In this document: one piece after another, positions 17,701 through 23,529 of the stretch
How positions within the stretch are numbered: position 1 is the stretch's first letter
How the letters are laid out: the number at the start of each line of letters is the position of its first letter
Assembly (NCBI RefSeq): GCF_018383585.1
Contig: NZ_JAHAMK010000036.1
Location: 4,169 to 44,816 of the forward strand
Reading direction: 5' to 3'
DNA length: 40,648 nt
Source of the DNA: Microvirga sp. 3-52
GTDB lineage: Bacteria; Pseudomonadota; Alphaproteobacteria; Rhizobiales; Beijerinckiaceae
Notes under the pieces: generated by a model
Databases searched by the model: none
What the model saw: the letters and a program-made list of their open reading frames with translations, nothing else
Told to the model about the DNA's origin: nothing
Translations under genes and position numbers: made by a program

Positions 17701-20219
17701 TGCCGCCCGCGGACACGTACGGGACTTTCGAACTGAAGGTCGAGGCGACGACCCGAGAAGCGAGCAACGGGGACACGCAGACTACGAGCCGGACGATCGC
17801 CATTGCGGTCGCCCCGGCTGCCGATGCCCCGATCGTCACCGCGCACCGTGCGGCCGGAGCGGAGGATGGAAGCATCAGGCTCGACCTCTCTGCCCGCCTC
17901 ACGGACACCGACGGGTCAGAAGTCCTCTCGATCGTCATCGAGGGGCTGCCGGAAGGTGCGCGGCTTTCCAGGGGCATCAACAACGGTGACGGCAGCTGGA
18001 CGCTTGCGCCGTCGCAGCTCGCCGGATTGACCTTGATACCGCCCGCCGACTGGAGCGGGACCATGAATCTCACCATGCTGGCGCACGCGCGGGAAACTCA
18101 CAACGGCTCGGTGGCGACCACTCGCGACACGTTTCGAGTGCAGGTCGATGCCGTGGCTGATGCGCCTGTTGTGAGCGCTCGCGACGCATCCGGTCTCGAG
18201 GACCAGTCGATTGCCCTGAACCTCTCGGCGGCCCTGACGGACCGGGATGGCTCCGAAGTGCTGTCGGTGGTCATCTCCGGCCTGCCGGCCGGCGCCACTC
18301 TCACAAATGGCATTCGCCAAGACGATGGGACCTGGATCGTGTCCCCGTCAGACCTGCCACACCTTGCGGTTACCCCACCGCTGAACTTTTCCGGCACGTT
18401 CAATCTCACCGTGCGCTCCACCACGCGGGAGACGAATGACGACACCGCGACGAGCGAAGCCACCTTCCGGGTGGAGGTCGGCGCGGTGGCGGATGCCCCG
18501 GAAGTGACCGTGGTCGATTTCTCCGGCAGCGAGGACACGACGATTCTCCTTACGGGCCTGGAGGGCGCACTGCGTGATACGGACGGCTCCGAGACGCTGA
18601 CCTTCGTACTCAGTGGCCTGCCGGTCGGTGCGAGTCTCAGTGCGGGGACGAAGCAGGCAGACGGCAGCTGGCTTCTCACGCCGGCGGAGCTCAATGGCCT
18701 GACCTTTACGCCGCCACCGCAGGCCTCGGGACGTTTCACTCTCACGCTCACCGGGATCGCCACCGAGAGTGCAGGGGGATCGAGTGCCCATACCGCGGTG
18801 GATTTCACGGTCAGCGTCAATCCGCTCGTCGATCCAGGAACGATCAATGGTGCGAGTTCGGGACAGGAAGATACCCCGATCCTGCTCAACCCGACTTTCA
18901 CCCTCCAGGACAACGATGGGTCCGAGATCTGGTCGGAATTCACGTACGTTTCAGGCCTGCCGGCCGGCGCGAGCCTGAGTGTCGGTTCACAGCTCACGGA
19001 CGGGACATGGCAGGTTTCGACCGCCGATCTGCGTGCCGGCCTCGTATGGGTCAATCCCGCGGAGCACAGCGATGCGGATTTTGTGCTGACCCTGAAGGCG
19101 AGCATTGCGGACACCGGCAACGGCATTACCGTGAGCCGCGATGTGACCGGCACCCATACGATCACCGTGAATGCGGTGGCGGATGCGCCGTTGGTTGCCG
19201 CACATGATGTGACGGGGCCGGAGGGTCACGCAATCTCGCTGGATCTGTCCGCCGCTCTGGTCGACACGGACGGCTCCGAGACATTGTCCGTCGGCATTCT
19301 CGGGATCCCCGAGAACTTCAGGCTTTCGCACGGCGAGGTGCTCGGCAACGGCGAGTGGAGAGTGCCTGCCGGTAATCTGGCCAGCCTGCAGCTCATTCCT
19401 CCGCAGGACTGGAACGGCACTCTGAACCTCACCCTTCAAGCCACAAGCACCGAGGTCACGGGCCAAGCCGCCACGAAGGCCACGTCTTTCACGATGACCA
19501 TCAATGCCGTGAACGATGCGCCGGAACTGACGCTGACGGCGCCGGTCCATGCGCCGGCGGGGTCGCACCAGGCGGAGGCGATTGGTCTCGTGCAGGCTGG
19601 AGATGTGGACAGTTCGCACCTGGCCGGCGCGACCGTCACCCTGTCGGGCGGACAGCCCGGCGACCGGCTCGATTTCGATGGCTACACCCTCCACATAGAG
19701 GACGGGCGCATGGTGATCGGCGATACGGGGATCGAGATCGAAGGTGGTGGGTATGCTGCGGGCACCTTGACCCTGAGCGGAAATGCTCGACCGGAAACCT
19801 ATGCCGCCGTGCTTGGGTCCTTGGTTCTGGAGAGTGGAGACGCGTCCGGCCTTGCGGCAGGGTCACGCAGCATCTCAGTGACATTGCGTGACAGCGACGG
19901 AGCCACCTCGGTGCCGAAAACCGTCGAAATCGTCGTGGATGAGCCCCCACCATCGCAGCCGGAATCCACTGGCCTCACGGCTGATGCGGGTTCCGGAACC
20001 ACGCAGGATCTGTCCGGTTCCGACATTCTTCTGCTGATGACGGACGGCGTAACGGACCCGAGCCATGGGGCTGGCGGCACATGGACGGAGCAGATCGATG
20101 CCAACGATGCCTCGACGACGGCCTCTCACGCATCCGTGGACCTTGACCAGCCGGCGGGCGATCACATCCAACCTATCGACGATCTCCAGATCGACACCGC
20201 ACGGTCCCATTGGTCGTGA
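11733..20219 (+). CDS. Giant 2828-residue cadherin-like repeat protein, predicted type I secretion substrate (adhesin)
   Basis: There is no signal peptide. Residues 1 to about 195 are a low-complexity Gly/Pro/Ser-rich head. From about 195 to 2600 there are 21 tandem repeats of about 115 residues, each with a D-x-D-G-S-E core, a 'GVPxGAxLSxG' turn, 'PPxDFSGT' and a closing 'VxAVADAP' with 'EDxxI'. These are cadherin/Ig-like folds, and the Asp/Glu residues probably bind calcium. A Gly-rich linker near residues 1780-1800 separates repeats 14 and 15. A different beta domain (about 2600-2750) and an acidic 75-residue tail close the protein. I see no RTX nonapeptides. The exporter genes lie directly upstream (8-base gap), so it should be secreted from its C-terminus and act at the cell surface or in a biofilm. 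Substrate and partner are unknown. Start ATG 11733 is the first Met in frame. Confidence 0.9.
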   Translation: MTQQPDLTIPFDASVVDEEALRALRAVQRTVPVGDGGASGNLVGGTEAVAAFGMVPGSPSGGGSGGSQGFGPATGELTRRLKASPLGTLDAPAQPSTSMPPEAPLPEAPALVSSAATYSVASPRIATTRGSSGYASPVPGSPIVPVSEPAATQIPSPDEQDTITPPEMDDPAQEEPQDIAASPALVRVTDAEGWEDQAIALDLSAALVDTDGSELLSIKIFGVPEGASLTHGTRQSDGSWSISPADLAHVALVPPSNFSGTFSLKLQATSQELNGATAIVEASFQVQVHAVADAPGVMVADAYGQEDMPVSLAGLGGALRDTDGSESLSFVLSGVPAGATLNAGTALGGGRWALTPAQLEGLTLTPPPQASGQFTLTLTAIATESEPGVPSARSSATFTVRLDPVVDAGSVGGMSEGSEDTTILLQPTFATSDADGSETWSEFTQVAGLPLGAVLNRGSEISPGVWQVWTADLRAGLVTIRPAEHSDEDFTLTLTTTLTDSANGIGVSRVVTGTHTVAVTAVADAPVVSAADVSGDEDQPIPLDLSAALVDADGSEILSVSILGVPVGASLSHGTRQPDGSWSVPAADLSRLSITPPKDFSGTVSLTLQATARESSNGSTETRSANFQVQVNDVSDAPLVDTVDASGWEDKSIGLSLSAALTDTDGSEVLSVSIIGVPAGASLSHGSRAADGSWQVDPDDLADLSILPPENYSGTIDLTLRATSLSPNGVTATTDSPFKVHVEAIADTPDVSVHDAATKEDQPIALNLSSALIDTDGSEVLSLVVEGLPAGSRLSAGIDNGDGTWTLAPTQLSGLTLTPPADWSGSMALTLVAQARETSNGSTETVRAPFKVDVEAVADAPLIVAPGATGNEDTEIPLGLSALLKDQDGSELLSVTIFGVPPEASLSHGVRQSDNSWIVSPAEVPLLKLTPKADFSGPMDLRIEATATESNGDTATSTADFRVQVGAVADTPDVTVVNFSGREDEPVVLKGLSGALRDLDGSESLSFLLTVPSGAKLNVGVKQADGRWLLTPAQLEGAILTPPANVSGTINLTLTAVATESDRSAPSAHSPASFTVNLDPVLDTGTISGTVTGDEDTWITLRPKFQTPDKDGSETWSGTTQIFGVPTGATLSRATLVDGVWTVSTADLRAGRVQIMPRENSDEDFTLTFKATLSDTGNGKTISQEVMGTYDVKVTAVTDAPNVTAADVFGKEDQLIALDLRASLADTDGSEILTVRIHGVPKGASLTKGAPQADGSWLVDANDLPSVSLRPPADFSGTLNLKIEATAKEASTGKPEVREVPFQVTVDAVADAPGLRVAPAMGDEDTAIALNVAAWTTDQDGSEHIVGFRITGIPDGAIVRAGGAALAVVGGSVFVDLSLVNSLTITPPAHSDEDFTVTVVAISAEPNGSRAESEPRDISVTVRAVADAPVMDVTGANGFEDSLIALNLTATLPDNDGSESLSFVIRGVPEGAILSHGTYRGPGVWSLTAEEAKVATLRPPADFSGTINLSVTAVSQEERGGDQATTPVPFSVEVKAVVDAPAVGGLDGTSGNWGTMHGTEDQPIELRLDPGLRDRDNSEKVVGAILISGIPSGAVLKLANGDVVIAGEKGIYRISADDMAGVTLTMPPDSDRAATLTVEMTIEDRGGVRATIGGQMVVDPLGDADRPVLTFSASNGVGPTSINPHEGRIPLHITAVPGDTDGSETLYIWIRNVPDGATLSAGVPAGNKLWLVPVEALPTLTIRPPAGFAGSFNLTVTAVGVEREGDQTDWSELVPVTVTAPPGGGGTGGGDGSGTSPTAPVAQAPDLKVKNEKTDEDRTVRLSIKADIDDTDGGRETLGIRIEGVPDGARLSAGVRDPATGAWVLRPDQLDKLTLTPPADFAGTIKLSVVAVATEATGSQKTTTAQLNVNVRAVADDAAISASPPAGVEDTGVPLNLSVATGDRDGSERVTSIVISGLPPGSRLEGDGVITVKGGKWTVDPTNFASLRFVPPADTYGTFELKVEATTREASNGDTQTTSRTIAIAVAPAADAPIVTAHRAAGAEDGSIRLDLSARLTDTDGSEVLSIVIEGLPEGARLSRGINNGDGSWTLAPSQLAGLTLIPPADWSGTMNLTMLAHARETHNGSVATTRDTFRVQVDAVADAPVVSARDASGLEDQSIALNLSAALTDRDGSEVLSVVISGLPAGATLTNGIRQDDGTWIVSPSDLPHLAVTPPLNFSGTFNLTVRSTTRETNDDTATSEATFRVEVGAVADAPEVTVVDFSGSEDTTILLTGLEGALRDTDGSETLTFVLSGLPVGASLSAGTKQADGSWLLTPAELNGLTFTPPPQASGRFTLTLTGIATESAGGSSAHTAVDFTVSVNPLVDPGTINGASSGQEDTPILLNPTFTLQDNDGSEIWSEFTYVSGLPAGASLSVGSQLTDGTWQVSTADLRAGLVWVNPAEHSDADFVLTLKASIADTGNGITVSRDVTGTHTITVNAVADAPLVAAHDVTGPEGHAISLDLSAALVDTDGSETLSVGILGIPENFRLSHGEVLGNGEWRVPAGNLASLQLIPPQDWNGTLNLTLQATSTEVTGQAATKATSFTMTINAVNDAPELTLTAPVHAPAGSHQAEAIGLVQAGDVDSSHLAGATVTLSGGQPGDRLDFDGYTLHIEDGRMVIGDTGIEIEGGGYAAGTLTLSGNARPETYAAVLGSLVLESGDASGLAAGSRSISVTLRDSDGATSVPKTVEIVVDEPPPSQPESTGLTADAGSGTTQDLSGSDILLLMTDGVTDPSHGAGGTWTEQIDANDASTTASHASVDLDQPAGDHIQPIDDLQIDTARSHWS
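12290..19540 (+). repeat. Twenty-one diverged tandem repeats of about 345 bases inside the giant gene
   Basis: Successive D-x-D-G-S-E cores occur at an average spacing of 115 codons, from about 12357 (first) to about 19263 (last). Repeats are similar in protein but diverged in DNA. Three classes recur in a fixed order: 'LSAALxDTDGSEVLSV', 'GLxGALRDTDGSESLSF' and 'PTFxTxDxDGSETWSEF'. Repeats 1-4, 7-10 and 18-21 follow the same order, and repeats 6-10 match 17-21 unit for unit. Confidence 0.85.
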
Positions 20220-20271
20220 GGTCGCTTCGGGCAATCGGAGGATTTCTGCCTGATGAAGCGGGCCGTTTCAG

Positions 20272-20300
20272 TTGACGGATCCGGGGCGGCGGCCTTAGAG
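20272..20300 (+). promoter_or_regulatory. Possible promoter of the tRNA-Ser gene
   Basis: TTGACG (20272-20277) is followed after 17 bases by TTAGAG (20295-20300), about 35 bases before the mature tRNA start. The -35 match is good and the -10 match is poor, so the call rests mainly on position. Confidence 0.4.
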
Positions 20301-20334
20301 AAGGCTTAGTGCCAGAGCGATCTTCTCCGCTTCT

Positions 20335-20424
20335 GGAGGGGTGGCCGAGTGGTTTAAGGCAGCGGTCTTGAAAACCGCCGTGGGTGCAAGCCCACCGTGG
20401 GTTCGAATCCCACCCCCTCCGCCA
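20335..20424 (+). tRNA. tRNA-Ser (anticodon TGA)
   Basis: A complete class II tRNA of 90 bases with encoded CCA. The acceptor arms GGAGGGG and CCCCTCC pair, the D-arm region reads TGGCCGAGTGGTTTAAGGC, the anticodon loop CTTGAAA sits in a GCGGT/ACCGC stem, a long variable arm (GTGGGTGCAAGCCCAC) is present, and GGTTCGAATCC gives the T loop. It serves as the insertion site of the downstream element, which restores its 3' end. Confidence 0.97.
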
Positions 20425-20425
20425 T
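20358..20425 (+). repeat. Left attachment repeat (attL), 3' part of tRNA-Ser
   Basis: These 68 bases, from the D-arm end through the CCA and one further T, are repeated perfectly in the same orientation at 34699-34766. The left copy is continuous with the intact 5' part of the tRNA. This is the signature of integrase-mediated insertion into a tRNA gene. Confidence 0.95.
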
Positions 20426-20611
20426 AACCCTTTGGTTGTTATATGCAAAACTTGTTGACGCGAATAACGAACTTCTGCACGCACTGCGTGCATGGCAATT
20501 TTCCGCGACAACATGGAAGCAACACACATGTTGTTGCAGAAGGTCGAATTGCGGATGTCCTCCCGTCAGGAGGCGTTTTCGGCAGGTTTCTGACCTGATC
20601 TGATTCGTGGC
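20426..20611. other. Left-end noncoding segment with palindromes (possible recombination arm sites)
   Basis: No gene. TGCACGCA/TGCGTGCA arms around one base form a palindrome at 20476-20492. ACAACATG (20508-20515) and CATGTTGT (20527-20534) form a second inverted repeat. The same ACAACATG/CATGTTG motif pair recurs at the right end (34616-34658). A weak terminator-like hairpin (CCTCC 20559-20563, GGAGG 20569-20573, then CGTTTTC) lies at 20559-20579. Position next to attL suggests integrase or excisionase binding. Confidence 0.45.
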
Positions 20612-21322
20612 TCAGTCCCAACAGACCTCCGCGGCTAGGTATTCCGAGAGGACCATTCTGACGCGGATCCCAGGGTCTTGTGTTACGGAGTATCGGTAGA
20701 CCCCTTCCTGAACGATGACCCAGCCGCCCGAGAGGTCGTGGCCAGTCATGATCCGCGTCATCATCCGACTTCCGACCTCCGGCCAGAAACCGCTGTCTCC
20801 AGGATCCTCAAAGGCGTCCCGTCCTTCGGCGGTGAGTGTTTCGAGCGGCCTTGACCACACGATGTCTGGTTCTGACAACATGGGTTCGCCGTTCTCGAAA
20901 AACGCATGGCCTCGGGCGTTCTTTAGAAGTACGCGGTCAATCCGCATCTGCTCCGGCTTCCAAACGTGCCGGGTCTCACCACTTATTGTCCGGTACGTGG
21001 TTTTCGACTGCTCAATCCTGGCTCGAAGGCTTTCATTCGTCCGTAAGATTCGGCTAGCTGCCGGATTTGATTGGGCACTGGGGTCGGTCGTCCCTGAGAG
21101 AACGCTTCCCAAGAACGCCACGAGGTACTGCTCGTCTAGGGAGAACCCTTCATTACAATCCTTGCAGACTTTAACGACTGGAAGGTTCTCAGGGAAAGGC
21201 TTATGGAGGAGAGTCTTTGTTGGGACGTGGTCCCGATTGGTATCCAGTTCGGCGATCCATCCGCCGCAATGAATGCACCAAGCCTGCTGTCGTTCGTCGA
21301 CGAACTCGTCAATATGCTTCAT
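20612..21322 (-). CDS. HNH-endonuclease-like protein
   Basis: A 236-residue protein. Its first 60 residues have the layout of a zinc-containing HNH finger: 'CIHCGGWI', then 'DHVPTKTLL', then 'CKDCNEGFS'. The family cuts DNA (or RNA) with the beta-beta-alpha metal fold; the Asp-His pair ('RDHVP') is the likely catalytic core. The rest, with 'MTGHDLSGGWVIVQEGVYRYSV', I do not recognise. It lies 60 bases after the Mrr-like gene on the same strand, so the pair may be one operon at the left end of the element. Restriction or defence is likely but not shown. Start ATG 21322 has only a weak AGGG upstream. Confidence 0.75.
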   Translation of the reverse strand: MKHIDEFVDERQQAWCIHCGGWIAELDTNRDHVPTKTLLHKPFPENLPVVKVCKDCNEGFSLDEQYLVAFLGSVLSGTTDPSAQSNPAASRILRTNESLRARIEQSKTTYRTISGETRHVWKPEQMRIDRVLLKNARGHAFFENGEPMLSEPDIVWSRPLETLTAEGRDAFEDPGDSGFWPEVGSRMMTRIMTGHDLSGGWVIVQEGVYRYSVTQDPGIRVRMVLSEYLAAEVCWD

Positions 21323-21382
21323 TCACGGAACCCTGGTGGAGGATGCTCATCCGAGTAATACGCGGCCTGCGGACATGCCGCG

Positions 21383-22165
21383 TCAATCGTCCCGTTCAAT
21401 GGAGTCATAGGGCTGGTTGCGAGTGATAGGGTTCCTCTTGCGCAGTGCCCGCAATCCTTCGTCTACGTGAGCCTCCAAGGCTTGGAAGAGTTCCCTGTAT
21501 GCGGTCGCCGCCTTGATATCCTCAGGTACATGAATTCCATGCGCCTCGATCCTTGTGCAATCGAACGGGAGCGTGGGCCAAGCGCCGCCAGTTATCCACC
21601 TGTATGGCGAAAACGAAGGTAGTATTAAGCCAAGATACAGGTAATGGCGATGTATCTCCTGATACTCCCTGATCTCCGTTTCGTCCTCAAGCCGGTGGAT
21701 GCCAGGAATACCAAACGGCTCATAGTAAGTATTGAAACCGCCGTAATTGTTCTCGAGCGCCCAGGACTGGGCCTTTAGCCATCTCTCAAAGAAAATATCC
21801 TGGAACTCTTCGAAGGTCACAAGTTCAATGTTCGTCGAGCTCGCAGCCTCGATTGACCCAGACTGAAATCCCGCCTTCGATATGATATAGCCCCGGTTGG
21901 CGCCTGCCTCATGGACGACCGTCCGGAATGCATGGACAACATGCTGCGGGATGGCCGCAGTCCAATTCTTGCACTCGCATATGATCTTGTGAACGATTCC
22001 CTCCACCCGATCTTCCGCGAGCACGTCGATATTGGCGCTACCTCGAGGAAGCGTCAGGGTGACTTGGCACTCGGCCTGCATCCCACATTCCCGGAGGATG
22101 TCCCGAACTGTTGTCTCAAGTTCCTGCCAAGTTCCAGGGGTTCGACTCGTTATCAGGCGCGGCAT
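21383..22165 (-). CDS. Mrr-like restriction endonuclease-fold (PD-(D/E)XK) protein
   Basis: About 260 residues. The N-terminal part carries the Mrr-type nuclease core: 'SANIDVLAED' supplies the Asp and 'HKIICECKNW' the E-x-K pair, then 'VVHAFRTVVHEAGANRGYIISKAGFQSGSIEAA' matches the helical part that follows in Mrr-like domains. The C-terminal half ('YLYLGLILPSFSPYRWITGGAWPTL') is unrecognised and may sense a target. Mrr-type enzymes cut methylated or foreign DNA. I chose ATG 22165; the frame extends to a TTG at 22219 with no better ribosome site. Likely co-transcribed with the HNH gene downstream. Confidence 0.72.
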   Translation of the reverse strand: MPRLITSRTPGTWQELETTVRDILRECGMQAECQVTLTLPRGSANIDVLAEDRVEGIVHKIICECKNWTAAIPQHVVHAFRTVVHEAGANRGYIISKAGFQSGSIEAASSTNIELVTFEEFQDIFFERWLKAQSWALENNYGGFNTYYEPFGIPGIHRLEDETEIREYQEIHRHYLYLGLILPSFSPYRWITGGAWPTLPFDCTRIEAHGIHVPEDIKAATAYRELFQALEAHVDEGLRALRKRNPITRNQPYDSIERDD

Positions 22166-22262
22166 CCAAATCTCATCGTGCAGGCGGTTCCGGCCCGATC
22201 CCGATAAGGGGATGGGCAAGCCTGATTGATGGCTTCTGACCTGCCCGTCAACATTTTGAGCG

Positions 22263-22310
22263 ATTTCCAGCCCCGTACAGCGCGTGTTTGGGGTCAGGTG
22301 GTATGATCCC
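22263..22310 (-). repeat. Copy 1 of a short sequence shared downstream of two element genes
   Basis: On the minus strand, right after the stop codon of the membrane-protein gene, GGGATCATACC is followed by ACCTGA, TGTACGG and TGGAAAT at similar spacings. The same series occurs after the relaxase stop codon (26792-26839). Matches are interrupted by small gaps. Confidence 0.45.
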
Positions 22311-22997
22311 TCATCCCAAATCGGGAACGAATCCGGTCGAAGGCGCGGTACCCTTGGGAGGGCCTCCCGGGACAGCGTCCCCCCTCAAGGATTCGACGGC
22401 TTGGGCGATCCGCCTCAGATCAGTGACGCCTTCCGCCGCCACCGCGGCAGCAGCCAAGTCGGCATCGACCTCGGCTCGCCATGCCTGGAGGATCATATAC
22501 TCGGGTACACCCGGGCGAACGTGGATCGCGAGTCGGTTGATGTCGTCCTCATGAACACGACGGTTCACCCAGGCCCGGGTTTCTGGATCGTCGACACGCT
22601 GGCAGAGGATACTCAACGCTTCACACCGTGAAGCAGGCCGCCTCAGGTCCTTCATCAAGCGATCATACGACGGACGGGACGAGTAGCGCCCTTGCCCCAA
22701 CTCCCGGCGACGGAAGGGACTTGGCACCCCCAACTCGTACTCGTTCGGAGGACGGTCATCCCCACCTTCCTCGCGACGGTTCCGGACGATGAGGATCACC
22801 TCGTCATGCGGGATCTGTCGTCTTCGAGGGAAAGGGGCCATCAACAATCCCGCCATAAGGGACGATACGAGCACGACACCGAACAGGATCTCGCCTTCCA
22901 GGAAGCTCCGCCCAGCCGACCTTGATCTCTGCCGAGCCTTCTGCGCCCTAGCCCTCGCAACCTCGCCACACGTCGGCTGCCTGCGCTTCTTCGTCAT
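22311..22997 (-). CDS. Hypothetical single-pass membrane protein
   Basis: A 228-residue protein of no recognised family. The first 30 residues are strongly basic ('MTKKRRQPTCGEVARARAQK'), one membrane helix follows (about residues 36-56, 'ILFGVVLVSSLMAGLLMAPF'), and the rest is soluble and charged, with an Ala-rich helix near residue 190 and a Pro/Gly tail. The start is ATG 22997 with a strong GGAGG 5 bases upstream; the frame runs on to 23267, but that part looks random. It stands alone and is transcribed toward the Mrr-like gene. Role unknown. Confidence 0.65.
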   Translation of the reverse strand: MTKKRRQPTCGEVARARAQKARQRSRSAGRSFLEGEILFGVVLVSSLMAGLLMAPFPRRRQIPHDEVILIVRNRREEGGDDRPPNEYELGVPSPFRRRELGQGRYSSRPSYDRLMKDLRRPASRCEALSILCQRVDDPETRAWVNRRVHEDDINRLAIHVRPGVPEYMILQAWRAEVDADLAAAAVAAEGVTDLRRIAQAVESLRGDAVPGGPPKGTAPSTGFVPDLG

Positions 22998-23529
22998 GAA
23001 CACCTCCTGCCACTCTCTTGATGAGGTTCGCTGAGGGAGGGTTGTTCCTTGCGCCGGTACGAAAGAATCCATCAAGCGGCATTTCATGCCTGACGAGGTC
23101 CGCGGCTGTCGGGCTCTCGGAAGGGGGCCAAGCCCTTGCTCAGCGCGCCTTGTACCTGGCATTCGGTAGCAATAACCACAAGACCTTTTTATCCTCCCGG
23201 AGCGATGGTCTCGTGTTGGATCTACGAGGGCTCCCGCGACATGGCCCAAGGGGCGGCAGAGTTGCATAAGCTTGGACGATCCGCGACCTGCTACCGCCTC
23301 GGTTGTACCTAGGAAGCTTGGCCGTTATCCCAATGCTCATTTGCCTACGCTTCCGCGGTCTAGTGATGATGCGGCGTGTTCAACAACTGCCCATGAGGAA
23401 CGAATTCTGACGCCCTCGCGAAGAATCTGCCCCGGAAGGCGGTTTCGTGAGGGAGGGGCAAACCAACGGGCGAACGTAACCTGAAATCGCAAGTCGCCGA
23501 CCTGCCGCGCAGATCAAATAGGGGTGACA
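22998..23529. other. Gene-free divergent intergenic region
   Basis: About 530 bases between the membrane-protein gene (minus) and the RTX-like gene (plus). Short open frames here have unnatural composition and no ribosome sites. It must hold both promoters, but I cannot pick a clear -35/-10 pair. Confidence 0.5.

Noticed and set aside
12290..19540. CRISPR-like or simple DNA repeat array
   Set aside because: The periodicity is at protein level within one open frame and DNA copies are diverged; no identical short repeats with unique spacers were seen anywhere in the window.
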